A DNA stretch of 64,000 nt, from NCBI RefSeq assembly GCF_002263215.1, contig NZ_NLFK01000006.1:62001-126000 (forward strand), in the 5' to 3' direction. The position numbers and the translations under genes are program-made. The notes under the pieces were generated by a model. That model saw nothing but the letters and a program-made list of their open reading frames with translations, made no database searches and was not told the origin of the DNA. Shown piece by piece: positions 8,503-17,818 of the stretch; position 1 is the stretch's first letter; every line of letters begins with the position of its first letter. This stretch comes from Actinobacillus seminis (GTDB lineage: Bacteria; Pseudomonadota; Gammaproteobacteria; Enterobacterales; Pasteurellaceae).

Positions 8503-9209
8503 TGAAAGTGTGTATTGGAGGACTTTATTGTGGGGGTTATAAAGGCGTGATGACCTTAACCTTATTGTTATTATTCAGTGCTGCTTTAGTGCTGTTTATG
8601 TTATTTGACGATGAGCAATTGCGCTTATATCAAGGGATCAACGCGCAGCGTCAACTTTTTGTACAACAAAGTTTAGCGTTACAAAATATCAGCCGGCAAC
8701 AAAAAGAAAGCCTTTGCGCTCAATTGAGTTTGGATAATGATCTCAATACGCAGCAAATTGTGTTTGAGCGAGGCGTGCAGGCAGATCGACTTTCGCAATA
8801 TATGTGGTGTGGGCGACAACGTTTGTTTAAACAAGCGCCGAAAAAGGGCATTTCAGCGGGAGAATATGCGCAATTAATTCAGTCAGAATCTCTACCGCAC
8901 TTTAAGACGGAGTTAACCTTGCCTCCGGCGGTATTGCCGAAAAAACTAAGTGATACACTTTATTGGTTTGATGCAACGCAAACCGAATGGGAATTGAAGG
9001 GAAATGTGCGAGGTATAGTGGTGGCGGAAGGGGATTTACGCATTTCCGGCAAAGGCAAAATTAGTGGTGCCTTGATTACCGGTGGAAAGTTAACACTCGC
9101 AGAGAGCGTCACCGTGAGCTATCGAAAATCCACAGTGACAAAATTAGTACGTCGTTATAGTCGTTGGCGTTTAGAGGAGAAAAGTTGGTATGATTTTAAA
9201 CCGCTGTAA
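8502..9209 (+). CDS. comP: Competence pilin-like protein ComP (YgdB type)
   Basis: Third gene of the operon, 235 residues, in the position of H. influenzae HI0940. It has a 16-residue leader, then the prepilin-like site KG-VMTLTLLLLFSAALVLFML, with no Glu at +5. The C-terminal half has a Gly-rich beta-helix-like run (VRGIVVAEGDLRISGKGKIS). Its start overlaps the comO stop and its end overlaps comQ by 20 bases. The name rests on operon order more than on sequence. Confidence 0.78.
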   Translation: MKVCIGGLYCGGYKGVMTLTLLLLFSAALVLFMLFDDEQLRLYQGINAQRQLFVQQSLALQNISRQQKESLCAQLSLDNDLNTQQIVFERGVQADRLSQYMWCGRQRLFKQAPKKGISAGEYAQLIQSESLPHFKTELTLPPAVLPKKLSDTLYWFDATQTEWELKGNVRGIVVAEGDLRISGKGKISGALITGGKLTLAESVTVSYRKSTVTKLVRRYSRWRLEEKSWYDFKPL

Positions 9210-9534
9210 TACCATGGGTTACCACTTATATCACCCCAATGCTATTGGTTATCGCGGCATGAATTTTACTTCCTTATTGGTGACATTAACCTTGTTTAGT
9301 GGTATTTTTCTGACCATTAATCAATGGACATCGCACCAACGTCAAAGTGCGGTACAAATTTATCAGGTTTCTCAAGCGATACAAATCGGCGAAAACCAAC
9401 AGCAACGCCGGTTGGCAAAGCTGCCTTGCCAAACTCAAGTACAACAAAACGGGTTGATGTTTAAGATCCAATGCGATGCATCAGCGGTTCGCGTCAGTTA
9501 TACCGGCGGAGAAATCAAGTTAACTATCGACTAA
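9190..9534 (+). CDS. comQ: Competence pilin-like protein ComQ (PpdC type)
   Basis: Fourth pilin-like gene, 114 residues, directly before recC as in H. influenzae and E. coli. The prepilin-like site is RG-MNFTSLLVTLTLFSGIFLTI after a 23-residue leader, long for this class. Two Cys residues (LPCQT, QCDAS) may pair. It overlaps comP by 20 bases. An uptake signal lies inside it near 9347. Confidence 0.78.
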   Translation: MILNRCNTMGYHLYHPNAIGYRGMNFTSLLVTLTLFSGIFLTINQWTSHQRQSAVQIYQVSQAIQIGENQQQRRLAKLPCQTQVQQNGLMFKIQCDASAVRVSYTGGEIKLTID

Positions 9535-9543
9535 GGTGAAATT

Positions 9544-12500
9544 GTGTTTACTGTTTATTATTCTAATCAACTTGATGTACAAAAAGACATTTTGCTGTAT
9601 TTAATGGCACAAAAACCATTGCAGGATCCCTTTTGTGCCGAAGTGATTTTGGTGCAAAGCCCGGGCATGGCGCAATGGTTGCAATGGCAAATTGCTGAAA
9701 AAAAAGGCATTGCGGCAAATTTCGCCTTTCCTATGCCCGCCAGTTTTATTTGGCAACAATATGCAGAGAACCTCGCCAACGTGAGTCAACAGTCGGAGTT
9801 TAACAAAGATTATTTGCGTTGGCGTTTAATGCGCCTAATTCCGAATTATTTATCTCAAGCGGAATTTGAGCCATTGCGCCATTATCTCGCCCATGCACCG
9901 CAAACGGAACAACAAAAATTGTATGCCTTGGCTTGTCGAATTGCCGATTTGTTTGACCAATATTTGGTGTATCGTCCCGATTGGATCATCGCGTGGGAGG
10001 GGCAACAAGATGAAAAAATTATCCGGCAAATTAACTTGCAGCAACCACAACTTTTCTCACAAATTCAACAACATATTGCATGGCAAGGCATTTTATGGCG
10101 CGCATTGGTGACAGAGATCAAAGGCGAAAATCCGCAGCAATCTGCGGCGCACCGCGCTGAATTGCATCAACAATTTTTACATCAATTGGCGTCAGGAAAG
10201 GTGAAGAATTTACCGGCACGCATTTTTGTGTTTGGCATTTCTGCACTGCCTAAAGTATATTTGGAGACACTCAACGCTATTAGCCAACATTGCGACGTGC
10301 ATTTGTTTTTTAACAATGGATGTCGCGAATATTGGGGCGATTTAGTGGATCCGACCTATTGGCAAAAATTACGTCAACGTTATCGCCTTACTCACGAGTC
10401 GCAGCAAAAAGTGCGGTGGATTTCTGAACAGAAATTTGATCAGGTGCAAGTGCAGCATACTTACGATAACGAAATATTGCAAGTGGGACACCCGCTGCTT
10501 GCTTCTTGGGGTAAGCTGGGACGTGATTTTTTACATTTGCTTATCCAAACAGAAGCCAACGAAATTGAAGCTTATGTAGCGCAATTTGAGTCGCATTTGT
10601 TAGGGCAAGTACAACAACAGATTTTTCATTTACAGCCGAGCGGAACCCAATCGTTACATTGGTCGGAACAAGACCGCTCATTGAGTATTCATTCTTGCTA
10701 CAGCCCAATGCGCGAAGTGGAGGCATTAAAAGATTATTTACTGCATTTATTTAATCAAGACCGCCAACTGACGCCGAAAGATATTGTGGTGATGGTAGCG
10801 GATATTGATCGCTATACGCCTTATATTCGTGCGGTTTTTGGGCAACAACGTCATCAACCTTTTGCCCAAACACTCCCATTTTCCATTTCCGATAATAAAT
10901 TGTCGGAAAATGACGTTATTATTTCCAGCTTTTTACGTTTATTAAGTCTCAGAGAAAGCCTGTTTGGCGCAGAAGAAGTGTTGGCATTTCTGGATGTGCC
11001 GGCAATTCGCCGCAAATTTGCTATTGAATTGGATGAGTTAACCCATATTCACTATTGGGTTGAACATTCCGGCATTCGCTACGGATTGGAGACACAAACG
11101 GACAATTATAATGCTTGGCAAGCCGGCTTAGAGCGAATGTTGCTGGGATACGCCATGCGCGAGGAAAACGGGATTTGGCAAGATAGCCTTGCCTTTGATA
11201 GCACCTATGGTTTAAGCGGGCAATTAGTTGGCAAGTTGGCGCAATTTATTGAACGTTTATCCCATTGGCAACAAATTATTCAGCACAGTTATGCGGTGGA
11301 AACATGGCGAATGCATCTTATTGATATGATCGACGGATTTTTTAGCGACGAGCGTGATGATGCGGAAACCCTGTGGTATTTAAAAGATCGCATTGCCGAG
11401 TTTGCGCAACAAATTGAAAGCACACATTTTTCTGCTCCGCTGGAGATTGAGGTGATTTCTGAGGTGATGAAGACCAATTTGCAGGATAATCCGAATAATT
11501 GGCGTTTTTTAGCCGGCAAAATTAACTTTTGTACCTTATTGCCAATGCGCTCCATTCCTTTTAAAGTAGTTTGTTTATTGGGCATGAACGAAAATGATTA
11601 TCCGCGCAAACAGATTCCGCACAGCTTTGATTTGATGCAATATCATCATCTCAAAGGCGATCGCTTGCGCCGTGACGATGATCGGTATTTATTTTTAGAA
11701 GCGTTATTATCAGCGCAAGAGAAATTATATATCAGCTACGTCGGGCGATCGATTATTGACGATTCGCCATTGGAACCGTCAGTATTGGTCAGTCAGTTGC
11801 TGGATTATTTGAGTGAGAATTTGCACTTAGGCGATCCGTCGCTGGAACAACAAGCGTGGAAAAAACGTTTGGTAAAACAACATCCGATGACCGCATTTAG
11901 CCCGCAAAACTTTGTTGGGAATGACCGCACTTTTGCGCGGCAATGGCTACCGGTGGCAAATAAAGCCTATTGCGAAGTACAAGATTTTATTCAACCCTTG
12001 CCAACAACTCATTTTCATCCGGAAATTGATGTGGCACAATTGGTGGCATTTGTGCAAAATCCCGTGAAATATTTCTTTGAAAAACAATTGGGTGTGTACT
12101 TTGAAAAAGCGGAAAAAGGCATTGCGGAAAATGAAAATTTTGAGTTAAATCAGTTAGATAAATATAATATTAATGAAGAGTTATTATATTGTGACGAGTC
12201 GCGACACGAGCAATTTTTTTGCTAAATTGCGCGTAAAAGGCGTGATGCCACGGGGAAATTTTGCTCAAATTTACCGCGATAAATTAAGCCGCGAATTGAG
12301 CGGATTGCAACAAAAAATAGCGGGTTATTTAGCACAAGAACATCAAGCGAAGTCGATCCATTTGTTCTTTGACACGACGCAAGGCAAGGTGAGCTTACTT
12401 GGTCAGCCTGATCATTTATACCCGATGGGTGAGCATTGGCAGCGAGTAACATGGCGCGTAGGGAAATTGCGTGATAAAGATGTGATTGAAAATTGGGTGT

Positions 12501-12920
12501 ATTTTTTGTTGCAATGCGCCACCCAAGAGACGGTGGAAGAAGCCTTAGTTTTTTAGCAAAGACAAGCGTATGCGCTTTAAAACTGTAGAAAAAACGACCG
12601 CACTTCAACAATTGCAATGCTATGTTGAGGCGTTTGTTGCGGCTCAACAACAGTTGCAGCCGGTGATTATGCAAAATATCGCGGATTATTTGGCTAAGAT
12701 GGTAAAAACCTCAAGTGCAACGCAAAATGCGCCGGAAAGTGCGGTGGATTTTTCGTTAGTTTTGGATTTTATGGCGAAAATAGCAGAAAAAGATCCTTAT
12801 TGGCAACGTTTGTGTGAACAAATGTCATGGACACCGGCGAAGTTAAATGCTATAGATGAGGCGACGAGAAATTGGTTTGCGCTCATGCTTGCGAATGCGC
12901 AAATCGAAAATTATGACTAA
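9544..12920 (+). pseudogene. recC: Exonuclease V gamma subunit RecC, two frameshifts
   Basis: RecC is the Chi-recognising subunit of RecBCD, which processes double-strand breaks. The start is GTG at 9544. The gene is split into three frames: 9544-12220, 12212-12554 and 12549-12920. The joins fall in T runs: seven T at 12214-12220, where six would continue EQFF into AKLRVKG, and six T at 12549-12554, where five would continue EALVF into SKDKR. Removing one T at each gives 1124 residues, the normal size, and the repaired stretches align with the E. coli RecC C-terminal domain. All else looks intact, and four uptake signals lie in it. Two +1 T errors in the assembly are as likely as true decay. 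It sits downstream of comNOPQ, as in relatives. Confidence 0.85.
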
Positions 12921-12923
12921 ATA

Positions 12924-12947
12924 AAAAAGCGGGAAATCCCGCTTTTT
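12924..12947. terminator. Bidirectional terminator between recC and cysS
   Basis: AAAAAGCGGG and CCCGCTTTTT form a symmetrical hairpin with an AAAT loop, with A and T runs on both sides. It serves the convergent recC and cysS genes. Confidence 0.9.
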
Positions 12948-12971
12948 ATGTCCATTTTGATGGATAAGTTT

Positions 12972-14351
12972 TTATGCTTTACGCCATGTTGTTCCGTTGG
13001 CACCATCTTCCAACACAATTCCCATGGCAGTCAAGGTATTGCGCGCGTCATCTGCGCTTGCCCAATCTTTTGCAGCGCGCGCAGCATTACGTTGTTGGAT
13101 TAAGGCTTCGATTTTTGCTACTTCGTCATCGTTGGAGCCTGCTTGTAAAAAATCTTCCGGATCTTGTTCCAACAAGCCTAAAATATTGGCTAATTCGCGT
13201 AATCTTGCTGCCAGCGCATTTGCTTTTGCCATATCTTCCGCTTTTAATTTATTGACTTCGCGCGCCATTTCAAACAGCACAGAAAGCGCATTCGGTGTAT
13301 TAAAGTCATCATCCATAGCCTCGCTGAATGCGGCGACAAAATTTTCTCCGCCAAAAGCAACCGCATGTTTATCCGTGCCACGCAAAGCTGTATATAAACG
13401 CTCCAGCGCTCCATGTGCCAGATTTAAGTTTTCTTCGCTGTAATTTAGCTGGCTGCGATAATGAGCGGTTAACAAGAAATAGCGTACACTTTCCGCATCA
13501 TAATGGGACAATACATCACGAATGGTGAAGAAATTGCCGAGGGATTTTGACATTTTTTCTTTATCTACCATGATCATGCCGGAATGGATCCAATAATTGA
13601 CATATTCACCTTCATGAGCGCAGCAAGATTGTGCAATTTCATTTTCATGGTGCGGGAACATCAAATCCGAACCACCACCATGAATATCAAAATGCTCGCC
13701 AAGTTGTTTGCTGTTCATTGCCGAGCATTCGATATGCCAGCCGGGACGCCCCGCCCCCCAAGGTGAAGCCCAGCTCGGTTCATTAGCTTTGGACATTTTC
13801 CACAACACAAAATCCATCGGATTTTTCTTAATTGCCGAAATTTCCACGCGCGCACCGGCTTGCAATTGGCTTAAATCTTGACGAGAAAGGTACCCGTATT
13901 GGCTGAAACTTTCCACATCAAACATCACATCCCCGTTTTGCGCGACGTAGGCGTGTCCTTTTTGAATTAATTTTTCAACAATATTAATGATTTCAGGAAT
14001 ATGGTGGGTCGCGCGCGGTTCAAAATCCGGACGTAAAATATTTAAGGCGTCAAAATCGCGATACATTTCCACTACCATGCGATCGACCAATTGTTCGCAA
14101 GTTTCTTTATTTTCCAAGGCACGCTTGATGATTTTATCGTCCACGTCGGTAATATTGCGCACATAGGTTAATTCATAACCCAAATAACGCAAGTAGCGGG
14201 CGATCACGTCGAAACAAACAAAGGTTCTGCCATGCCCGATATGGCAAAGATCATAAACGGTCACGCCGCACACATACATTCCGATTTTATTTTGCTGAAT
14301 CGGTTTAAAAACTTCTTTTTCTCTGGTTAATGTATTAAATATTTTTAGCAT
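12972..14351 (-). CDS. cysS: Cysteinyl-tRNA synthetase
   Basis: Class I aminoacyl-tRNA synthetase that charges tRNA-Cys in the cytoplasm. The 459-residue protein has the HIGH motif (CHIGHGRTF, residue 36 onward), the KMSKS loop ([10 protein letters not shown], about 265) and the zinc site (CGVTVYD Cys 28, HIECSAM Cys, HHENEIAQ His/Glu). Length is normal. It is divergent from ppiB, an arrangement shared with many gammaproteobacteria. Confidence 0.98.
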   Translation of the reverse strand: MLKIFNTLTREKEVFKPIQQNKIGMYVCGVTVYDLCHIGHGRTFVCFDVIARYLRYLGYELTYVRNITDVDDKIIKRALENKETCEQLVDRMVVEMYRDFDALNILRPDFEPRATHHIPEIINIVEKLIQKGHAYVAQNGDVMFDVESFSQYGYLSRQDLSQLQAGARVEISAIKKNPMDFVLWKMSKANEPSWASPWGAGRPGWHIECSAMNSKQLGEHFDIHGGGSDLMFPHHENEIAQSCCAHEGEYVNYWIHSGMIMVDKEKMSKSLGNFFTIRDVLSHYDAESVRYFLLTAHYRSQLNYSEENLNLAHGALERLYTALRGTDKHAVAFGGENFVAAFSEAMDDDFNTPNALSVLFEMAREVNKLKAEDMAKANALAARLRELANILGLLEQDPEDFLQAGSNDDEVAKIEALIQQRNAARAAKDWASADDARNTLTAMGIVLEDGANGTTWRKA

Positions 14352-14385
14352 GGTTGTTCCAGTTTAAAATTCGGGGGTAAAACTC

Positions 14386-14394
14386 ACCGCACTT
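14386..14394 (-). repeat. DNA uptake signal between cysS and ppiB
   Basis: ACCGCACTT in the divergent intergenic region, about 60 bases before the ppiB start. Confidence 0.8.
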
Positions 14395-14456
14395 TATAGC
14401 ACTTCTTTGCGATTTATGGAATAATAAACCTCTTTTAATTTCATAAGGAAATCAAA

Positions 14457-14966
14457 ATGATCACATTACACACCAATTTCGGCGATATTAAAATTGCCTT
14501 AAATCATGAGAAAGCGCCAATTACAGCGGAAAACTTCTTAAATTACTGCAAAGAGGGTTTCTATAATAACACAATTTTCCACCGTGTTATTGACGGATTT
14601 ATGATCCAAGGCGGTGGCATGGAACTAGGGATGCGTGAAAAAAATACCAAAGCGCCGATCCAAAATGAAGCCGGCAACGGGCTAAGCAACAAACGCGGTA
14701 GCATTGCCATGGCACGGACTTCCGATCCGCATTCTGCCAGCGCACAATTTTTTATTAATGTGGCGGATAATACCTTCTTGGATCACCGTAAAAAAGACAT
14801 GTTCGGCAAAACTGTGGTGCAAGAATGGGGCTATGCGGTATTTGGCGAAGTGGTTGAAGGTATGGACGTGGTAGATAAAATCAAAGGCGTGAAAACCGGT
14901 AATAAAGGTTTCCATCAAGATGTGCCGGTGGAAGATGTGATTATCACGTCCGTGACGGTAGAATAG
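14457..14966 (+). CDS. ppiB: Peptidyl-prolyl cis-trans isomerase B (cyclophilin)
   Basis: Cytoplasmic cyclophilin of 169 residues that speeds proline isomerisation in folding proteins. Core motifs are [13 protein letters not shown] (with the catalytic Arg), [17 protein letters not shown] and a C-terminal VDKIKGVKT. There is no signal peptide, which separates it from periplasmic PpiA. Start ATG has AAGGAAA upstream. The next gene begins on the last base of its stop codon. Confidence 0.95.
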   Translation: MITLHTNFGDIKIALNHEKAPITAENFLNYCKEGFYNNTIFHRVIDGFMIQGGGMELGMREKNTKAPIQNEAGNGLSNKRGSIAMARTSDPHSASAQFFINVADNTFLDHRKKDMFGKTVVQEWGYAVFGEVVEGMDVVDKIKGVKTGNKGFHQDVPVEDVIITSVTVE

Positions 14967-15757
14967 TGGCATTTTTTGATACTCATACCCATTTAAATTA
15001 TTTGGCTCGGATGACCTCTGAGCCATTAGTGCAATTAATGGACAATGCGCAAGCATCGGGAGTGGAAAAAATCTTGATTGTAGCGGTATTAGAAAAGGAT
15101 TTTAAAACTATCGAAAAAATGGCCGCACTTTATCCTAACCGCCTCTATTACGGGTTGGGGTTGCACCCGTTATACATTGAACAGCACCTTCCCTCGGATT
15201 TAGATCGACTGGCGCAAGCGATTCATCAACGCGGATCGTCTTGTACCGCACTGGCGGAAATTGGCTTGGAACGTGGTGTGGAAACCTTGTTAAGCGAGGC
15301 GTTGTGGCGTAAACAATGTGATTTTTTGGAAGCACAATTATTCCTTGCCAAGCAATTTAGCTTGCCGGTAAATTTGCATTCGCGTAAATCGCATGATCAA
15401 TTATTTGCCTTCTTAAAACGTATTACATTGCCAAAATGTGGCGTGGTACATGGATTTTCCGGTAGCTACGATCAGGCAAAACGTTTTGTTGATCTGGGCT
15501 ATAAAATTGGCGTCGGGGGCACGATTACCTATCAACGGGCAAATAAAACCCGACAAACCATCCGCAAACTTCCTTTAGACAGCCTCGTGCTGGAAACTGA
15601 TACGCCGGATATGCCAGTTTTCGGCTTTCAAGGGCAACCTAACCGACCACAGCGCATTGTTAATGTCTTTCATGCACTATGCACGTTAAGACTGGAAACG
15701 CCGGAGATGATTGAAGATCAAATCTGGCGTAATAGTGTAAGGTTATTTGGTGAATAA
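14966..15757 (+). CDS. TatD-family metal-dependent hydrolase (YjjV-like)
   Basis: A 263-residue TIM-barrel metallohydrolase of the TatD DNase family. The metal ligands appear in order: DTHTHLN (residues 5-11), a Glu in ALAEIGLE, LHSRKSHDQ, VVHGFSGS and ETDTPDMP. It is closer to YjjV than to TatD or YcfH by its short N-terminus, so the exact substrate is open (3'-5' DNase activity is known for the family). The GTG start overlaps the ppiB stop by one base (TAGTG), so translation is coupled. Confidence 0.85.
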   Translation: MAFFDTHTHLNYLARMTSEPLVQLMDNAQASGVEKILIVAVLEKDFKTIEKMAALYPNRLYYGLGLHPLYIEQHLPSDLDRLAQAIHQRGSSCTALAEIGLERGVETLLSEALWRKQCDFLEAQLFLAKQFSLPVNLHSRKSHDQLFAFLKRITLPKCGVVHGFSGSYDQAKRFVDLGYKIGVGGTITYQRANKTRQTIRKLPLDSLVLETDTPDMPVFGFQGQPNRPQRIVNVFHALCTLRLETPEMIEDQIWRNSVRLFGE

Positions 15758-15795
15758 ATGGTGCGATAATGATCGCGCGTTTAGAAATATCAAAT

Positions 15796-16195
15796 TTAGT
15801 CCGCTTTAGGCGGTGTCGCCTCTTTTTCTTTCTTTTCTTGTCGAGAATAAAAATAATATAAATATACTAATCCAATCGGAGCGATTGCAAAAGAAAATAT
15901 CCAGCATATTACCATGGTGATGAATTTTGCTAGCAACATAATAAACGCAGGAAAGAAAAATACATTTTCTCCCATGATATAGCCGATAATGGATTCATAC
16001 ACAAATCTTGAATAAGGGTAAAGTAATTGCAAAATGCTGAACAAGATAATATTGACGATATTTTTTTCTATTGATGTGTATTGGTTATTAACAAGTGTTA
16101 CAACAAAGAATATGAAAAAAGATAAGACCAAAAAGAAAATGGCGAATGTAGTATGGGAGGTTTAATCCGCCAAAAGTTTTTTGCCAAAATGTCAT
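15796..16195 (-). pseudogene. Small membrane protein of unknown function, frameshifted
   Basis: An ATG at 16195 with a perfect AAGGAG site starts MTFWQKTFGGLNLPYYIRHF, then the frame breaks. The following frame carries three hydrophobic segments and a charged tail (YYFYSRQEKKEKEATPPKAD). The switch fits one extra A (T on the coding strand) in the five-base run 16130-16134; with four, IRHFLLVLSFF reads through and the protein has 132 residues. Without repair, only a TTG start at 16131 is available. I do not recognise a function. It is divergent from the XRE regulator and lies in an AT-rich accessory patch. Confidence 0.6.
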
Positions 16196-16214
16196 AATTT
16201 TCTCCTTAATGTTT

Positions 16215-16258
16215 GTACCTAAAACAGGTACATTTTACATTGTACCTAAAATAGGTGC
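16215..16258. promoter_or_regulatory. Two palindromic operators before the XRE gene
   Basis: Two near-identical 17-bp palindromes, GTACCT-AAAAC-AGGTAC (16215-16231) and GTACCT-AAAAT-AGGTGC (16242-16258), have centres 27 bases apart. The second ends two bases before the ATG at 16260. Such a pair next to an XRE gene is what an autoregulating repressor would bind; it also lies in the divergent region of the membrane protein. Confidence 0.7.
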
Positions 16259-16259
16259 A

Positions 16260-16550
16260 ATGGGAAATTTAAGATTATCGGTTCATTCTGATGAACATCT
16301 CTGGCTAAGAGAATTATTATTGCAACGTAGAAAAAATTTAGGACTCTCGCAGCGTGAGATGGGAGCTAAGTTAGGCGTCATTCATTCTTTTATTGGTAAA
16401 GTTGAAACCGGTGATAGACGTTTGGATATTTTTGAGTTTATTCAATACTGTAAAGGATTAGAATTAGATCCGATAGAAGTGATTAAAGAGATGCAAACAA
16501 GATTTAGTTTAGATAATCCAAAGAGAGCTGTTTTTTTGCGTAAAAAATAA
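16260..16550 (+). CDS. XRE-family helix-turn-helix regulator
   Basis: A small DNA-binding protein with an HTH_XRE domain: RRKNLGLSQREMGAKLGVIHSFIGKVETGDR holds the two helices, followed by LDIFEFIQYCKGLELDP. The frame is open from ATG 16209, but that would code MFVPKTGTF through the two operator palindromes and lacks a ribosome site. ATG 16260 (MGNLRLSV, 96 residues) fits better, although the palindrome crowds its ribosome site (AGGTGCA). It probably represses itself and perhaps the divergent membrane protein; no toxin gene is apparent beside it. Confidence 0.75.
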   Translation: MGNLRLSVHSDEHLWLRELLLQRRKNLGLSQREMGAKLGVIHSFIGKVETGDRRLDIFEFIQYCKGLELDPIEVIKEMQTRFSLDNPKRAVFLRKK

Positions 16551-16661
16551 TTATAAATTTCGTCGCACTTTTTCCGTTCTTTACATAGTGATAATATTTT
16601 ATGGAGAAACATAGCGCCACAAATGCCGAGATTTTAGCTTTTATGGCGGTATGTTTAAGAA

Positions 16662-17663
16662 TTAACCGAATTCGCGCATAAAGTCTTGCGCTTTGTTCAC
16701 CATTTCTTTTGAACCGATAAACAACGGAATGCGTTCGTGTAGTGTGGTTGGTTGAATATCTAAAATGCGGCGGTATCCGTCGCAGGCGATGCCGCCGGCT
16801 TGTTCCGCTAAGAATGCCATTGGGTTACCTTCATATAATAAGCGTAGTTTACCATTCGGATAGTTGGTGGCGCTTGGGTAAATATAAATTCCGCCTTTTA
16901 ACATATTGCGGTGAAAATCGGAAACTAAGGAGCCGATATAGCGAGAAGTATAAGGACGAGAGGTCGCTTTATCTTCTTCTTGGCAATATTTAATGTATTT
17001 TTTTACGCCCATTGGGAATTTTAAATATTGTCCTTCGTTAATGGAGTAAATTTTGCCGCTTTGCGGAATTTGGATATTTTCATGAGAAAGACAAAATACG
17101 CCCAAGGAAGGATCATAGGTAAATCCGTTAACGCCATTACCCGTGGTATAAACCAGCATAGTGGAGGAACCGTAAACAATATAACCGGCGGCAACTTGGC
17201 GATTACCCGGTTGCAGGAAATCTTCCAATGTCACCGGCGTACCGATTGGGGAAACGCGACGATAGATAGAGAAAATGGTACCGACGGCGACGTTGACGTC
17301 GATATTGGAAGAACCGTCTAACGGATCGGTTAAGATCACATATTTGGCATTTCTGCCACGTTCGGTATCAAATGCGACGAAATTTTCTTCTTCTTCGGAG
17401 GCAAATCCGGCAACTTCTTCGCGCGTAATTAACGCTTGTTTCATGGTGTTGTGCGCAAATAAATCCAGTTTCATCTGCGCTTCTCCCTGCACATTTTCTA
17501 CCCCGTTGTTACCAATAATATTATTGGTTAATCCGGCGCGGTTGATATCGCGGTGAATCACTTTTGCCACTAAACGGATGGAAGAAAGAATACCGGAGAG
17601 TTCTCCCTTAGCGTTGGGATACTCAGCTTGCTTTTCGACAATAAATTGTCCTAACGTTTTCAT
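16662..17663 (-). CDS. fbp: Fructose-1,6-bisphosphatase class I
   Basis: Gluconeogenic enzyme that hydrolyses fructose 1,6-bisphosphate to fructose 6-phosphate. The 333-residue protein has the metal site [10 protein letters not shown] (about residues 114-123), an upstream Glu-rich segment (SEEEENF) and [15 protein letters not shown] near the C-terminus. Start ATG has AAGGA upstream. A candidate CRP site lies about 100 bases before it. Divergent from mpl. Confidence 0.97.
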   Translation of the reverse strand: MKTLGQFIVEKQAEYPNAKGELSGILSSIRLVAKVIHRDINRAGLTNNIIGNNGVENVQGEAQMKLDLFAHNTMKQALITREEVAGFASEEEENFVAFDTERGRNAKYVILTDPLDGSSNIDVNVAVGTIFSIYRRVSPIGTPVTLEDFLQPGNRQVAAGYIVYGSSTMLVYTTGNGVNGFTYDPSLGVFCLSHENIQIPQSGKIYSINEGQYLKFPMGVKKYIKYCQEEDKATSRPYTSRYIGSLVSDFHRNMLKGGIYIYPSATNYPNGKLRLLYEGNPMAFLAEQAGGIACDGYRRILDIQPTTLHERIPLFIGSKEMVNKAQDFMREFG

Positions 17664-17733
17664 ATCGTGTCCTTATTTTAGTAATAGATTTTACTCTCTC
17701 AGAAAGTTGATTTATTATAACAGCCTTGACTTC

Positions 17734-17775
17734 ATGATAGAAAAAAGATTTTAAATCTCTGTGATCTCAGCCACA
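17734..17775 (-). promoter_or_regulatory. Candidate CRP-dependent promoter of fbp
   Basis: TGTGA-N6-CCACA (17760-17775) matches the CRP consensus TGTGA-N6-TCACA except one base. On the minus strand a TATCAT -10 box (17739-17734) puts the start near 17727, so the site is centred about 41 bases upstream, the class II position. This fits carbon control of gluconeogenesis, but is inference. Confidence 0.45.
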
Positions 17776-17818
17776 CTTTTTTTATAAAAATTACATGATT
17801 TTTTGATAAGAGACAACA

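Noticed and set aside
12173-12556. Separate 127-residue gene after recC
   Set aside because: It continues the RecC sequence in another frame after a T7 run and has no ribosome site of its own.
12570-12920. Separate 116-residue gene after recC
   Set aside because: It is the RecC C-terminus in the third frame; the join at the T6 run restores homology.
13584-13766. Plus-strand open frames within cysS, fbp, hisF and hisA
   Set aside because: All lie opposite conserved enzymes in full length, with no ribosome site or recognisable motif.
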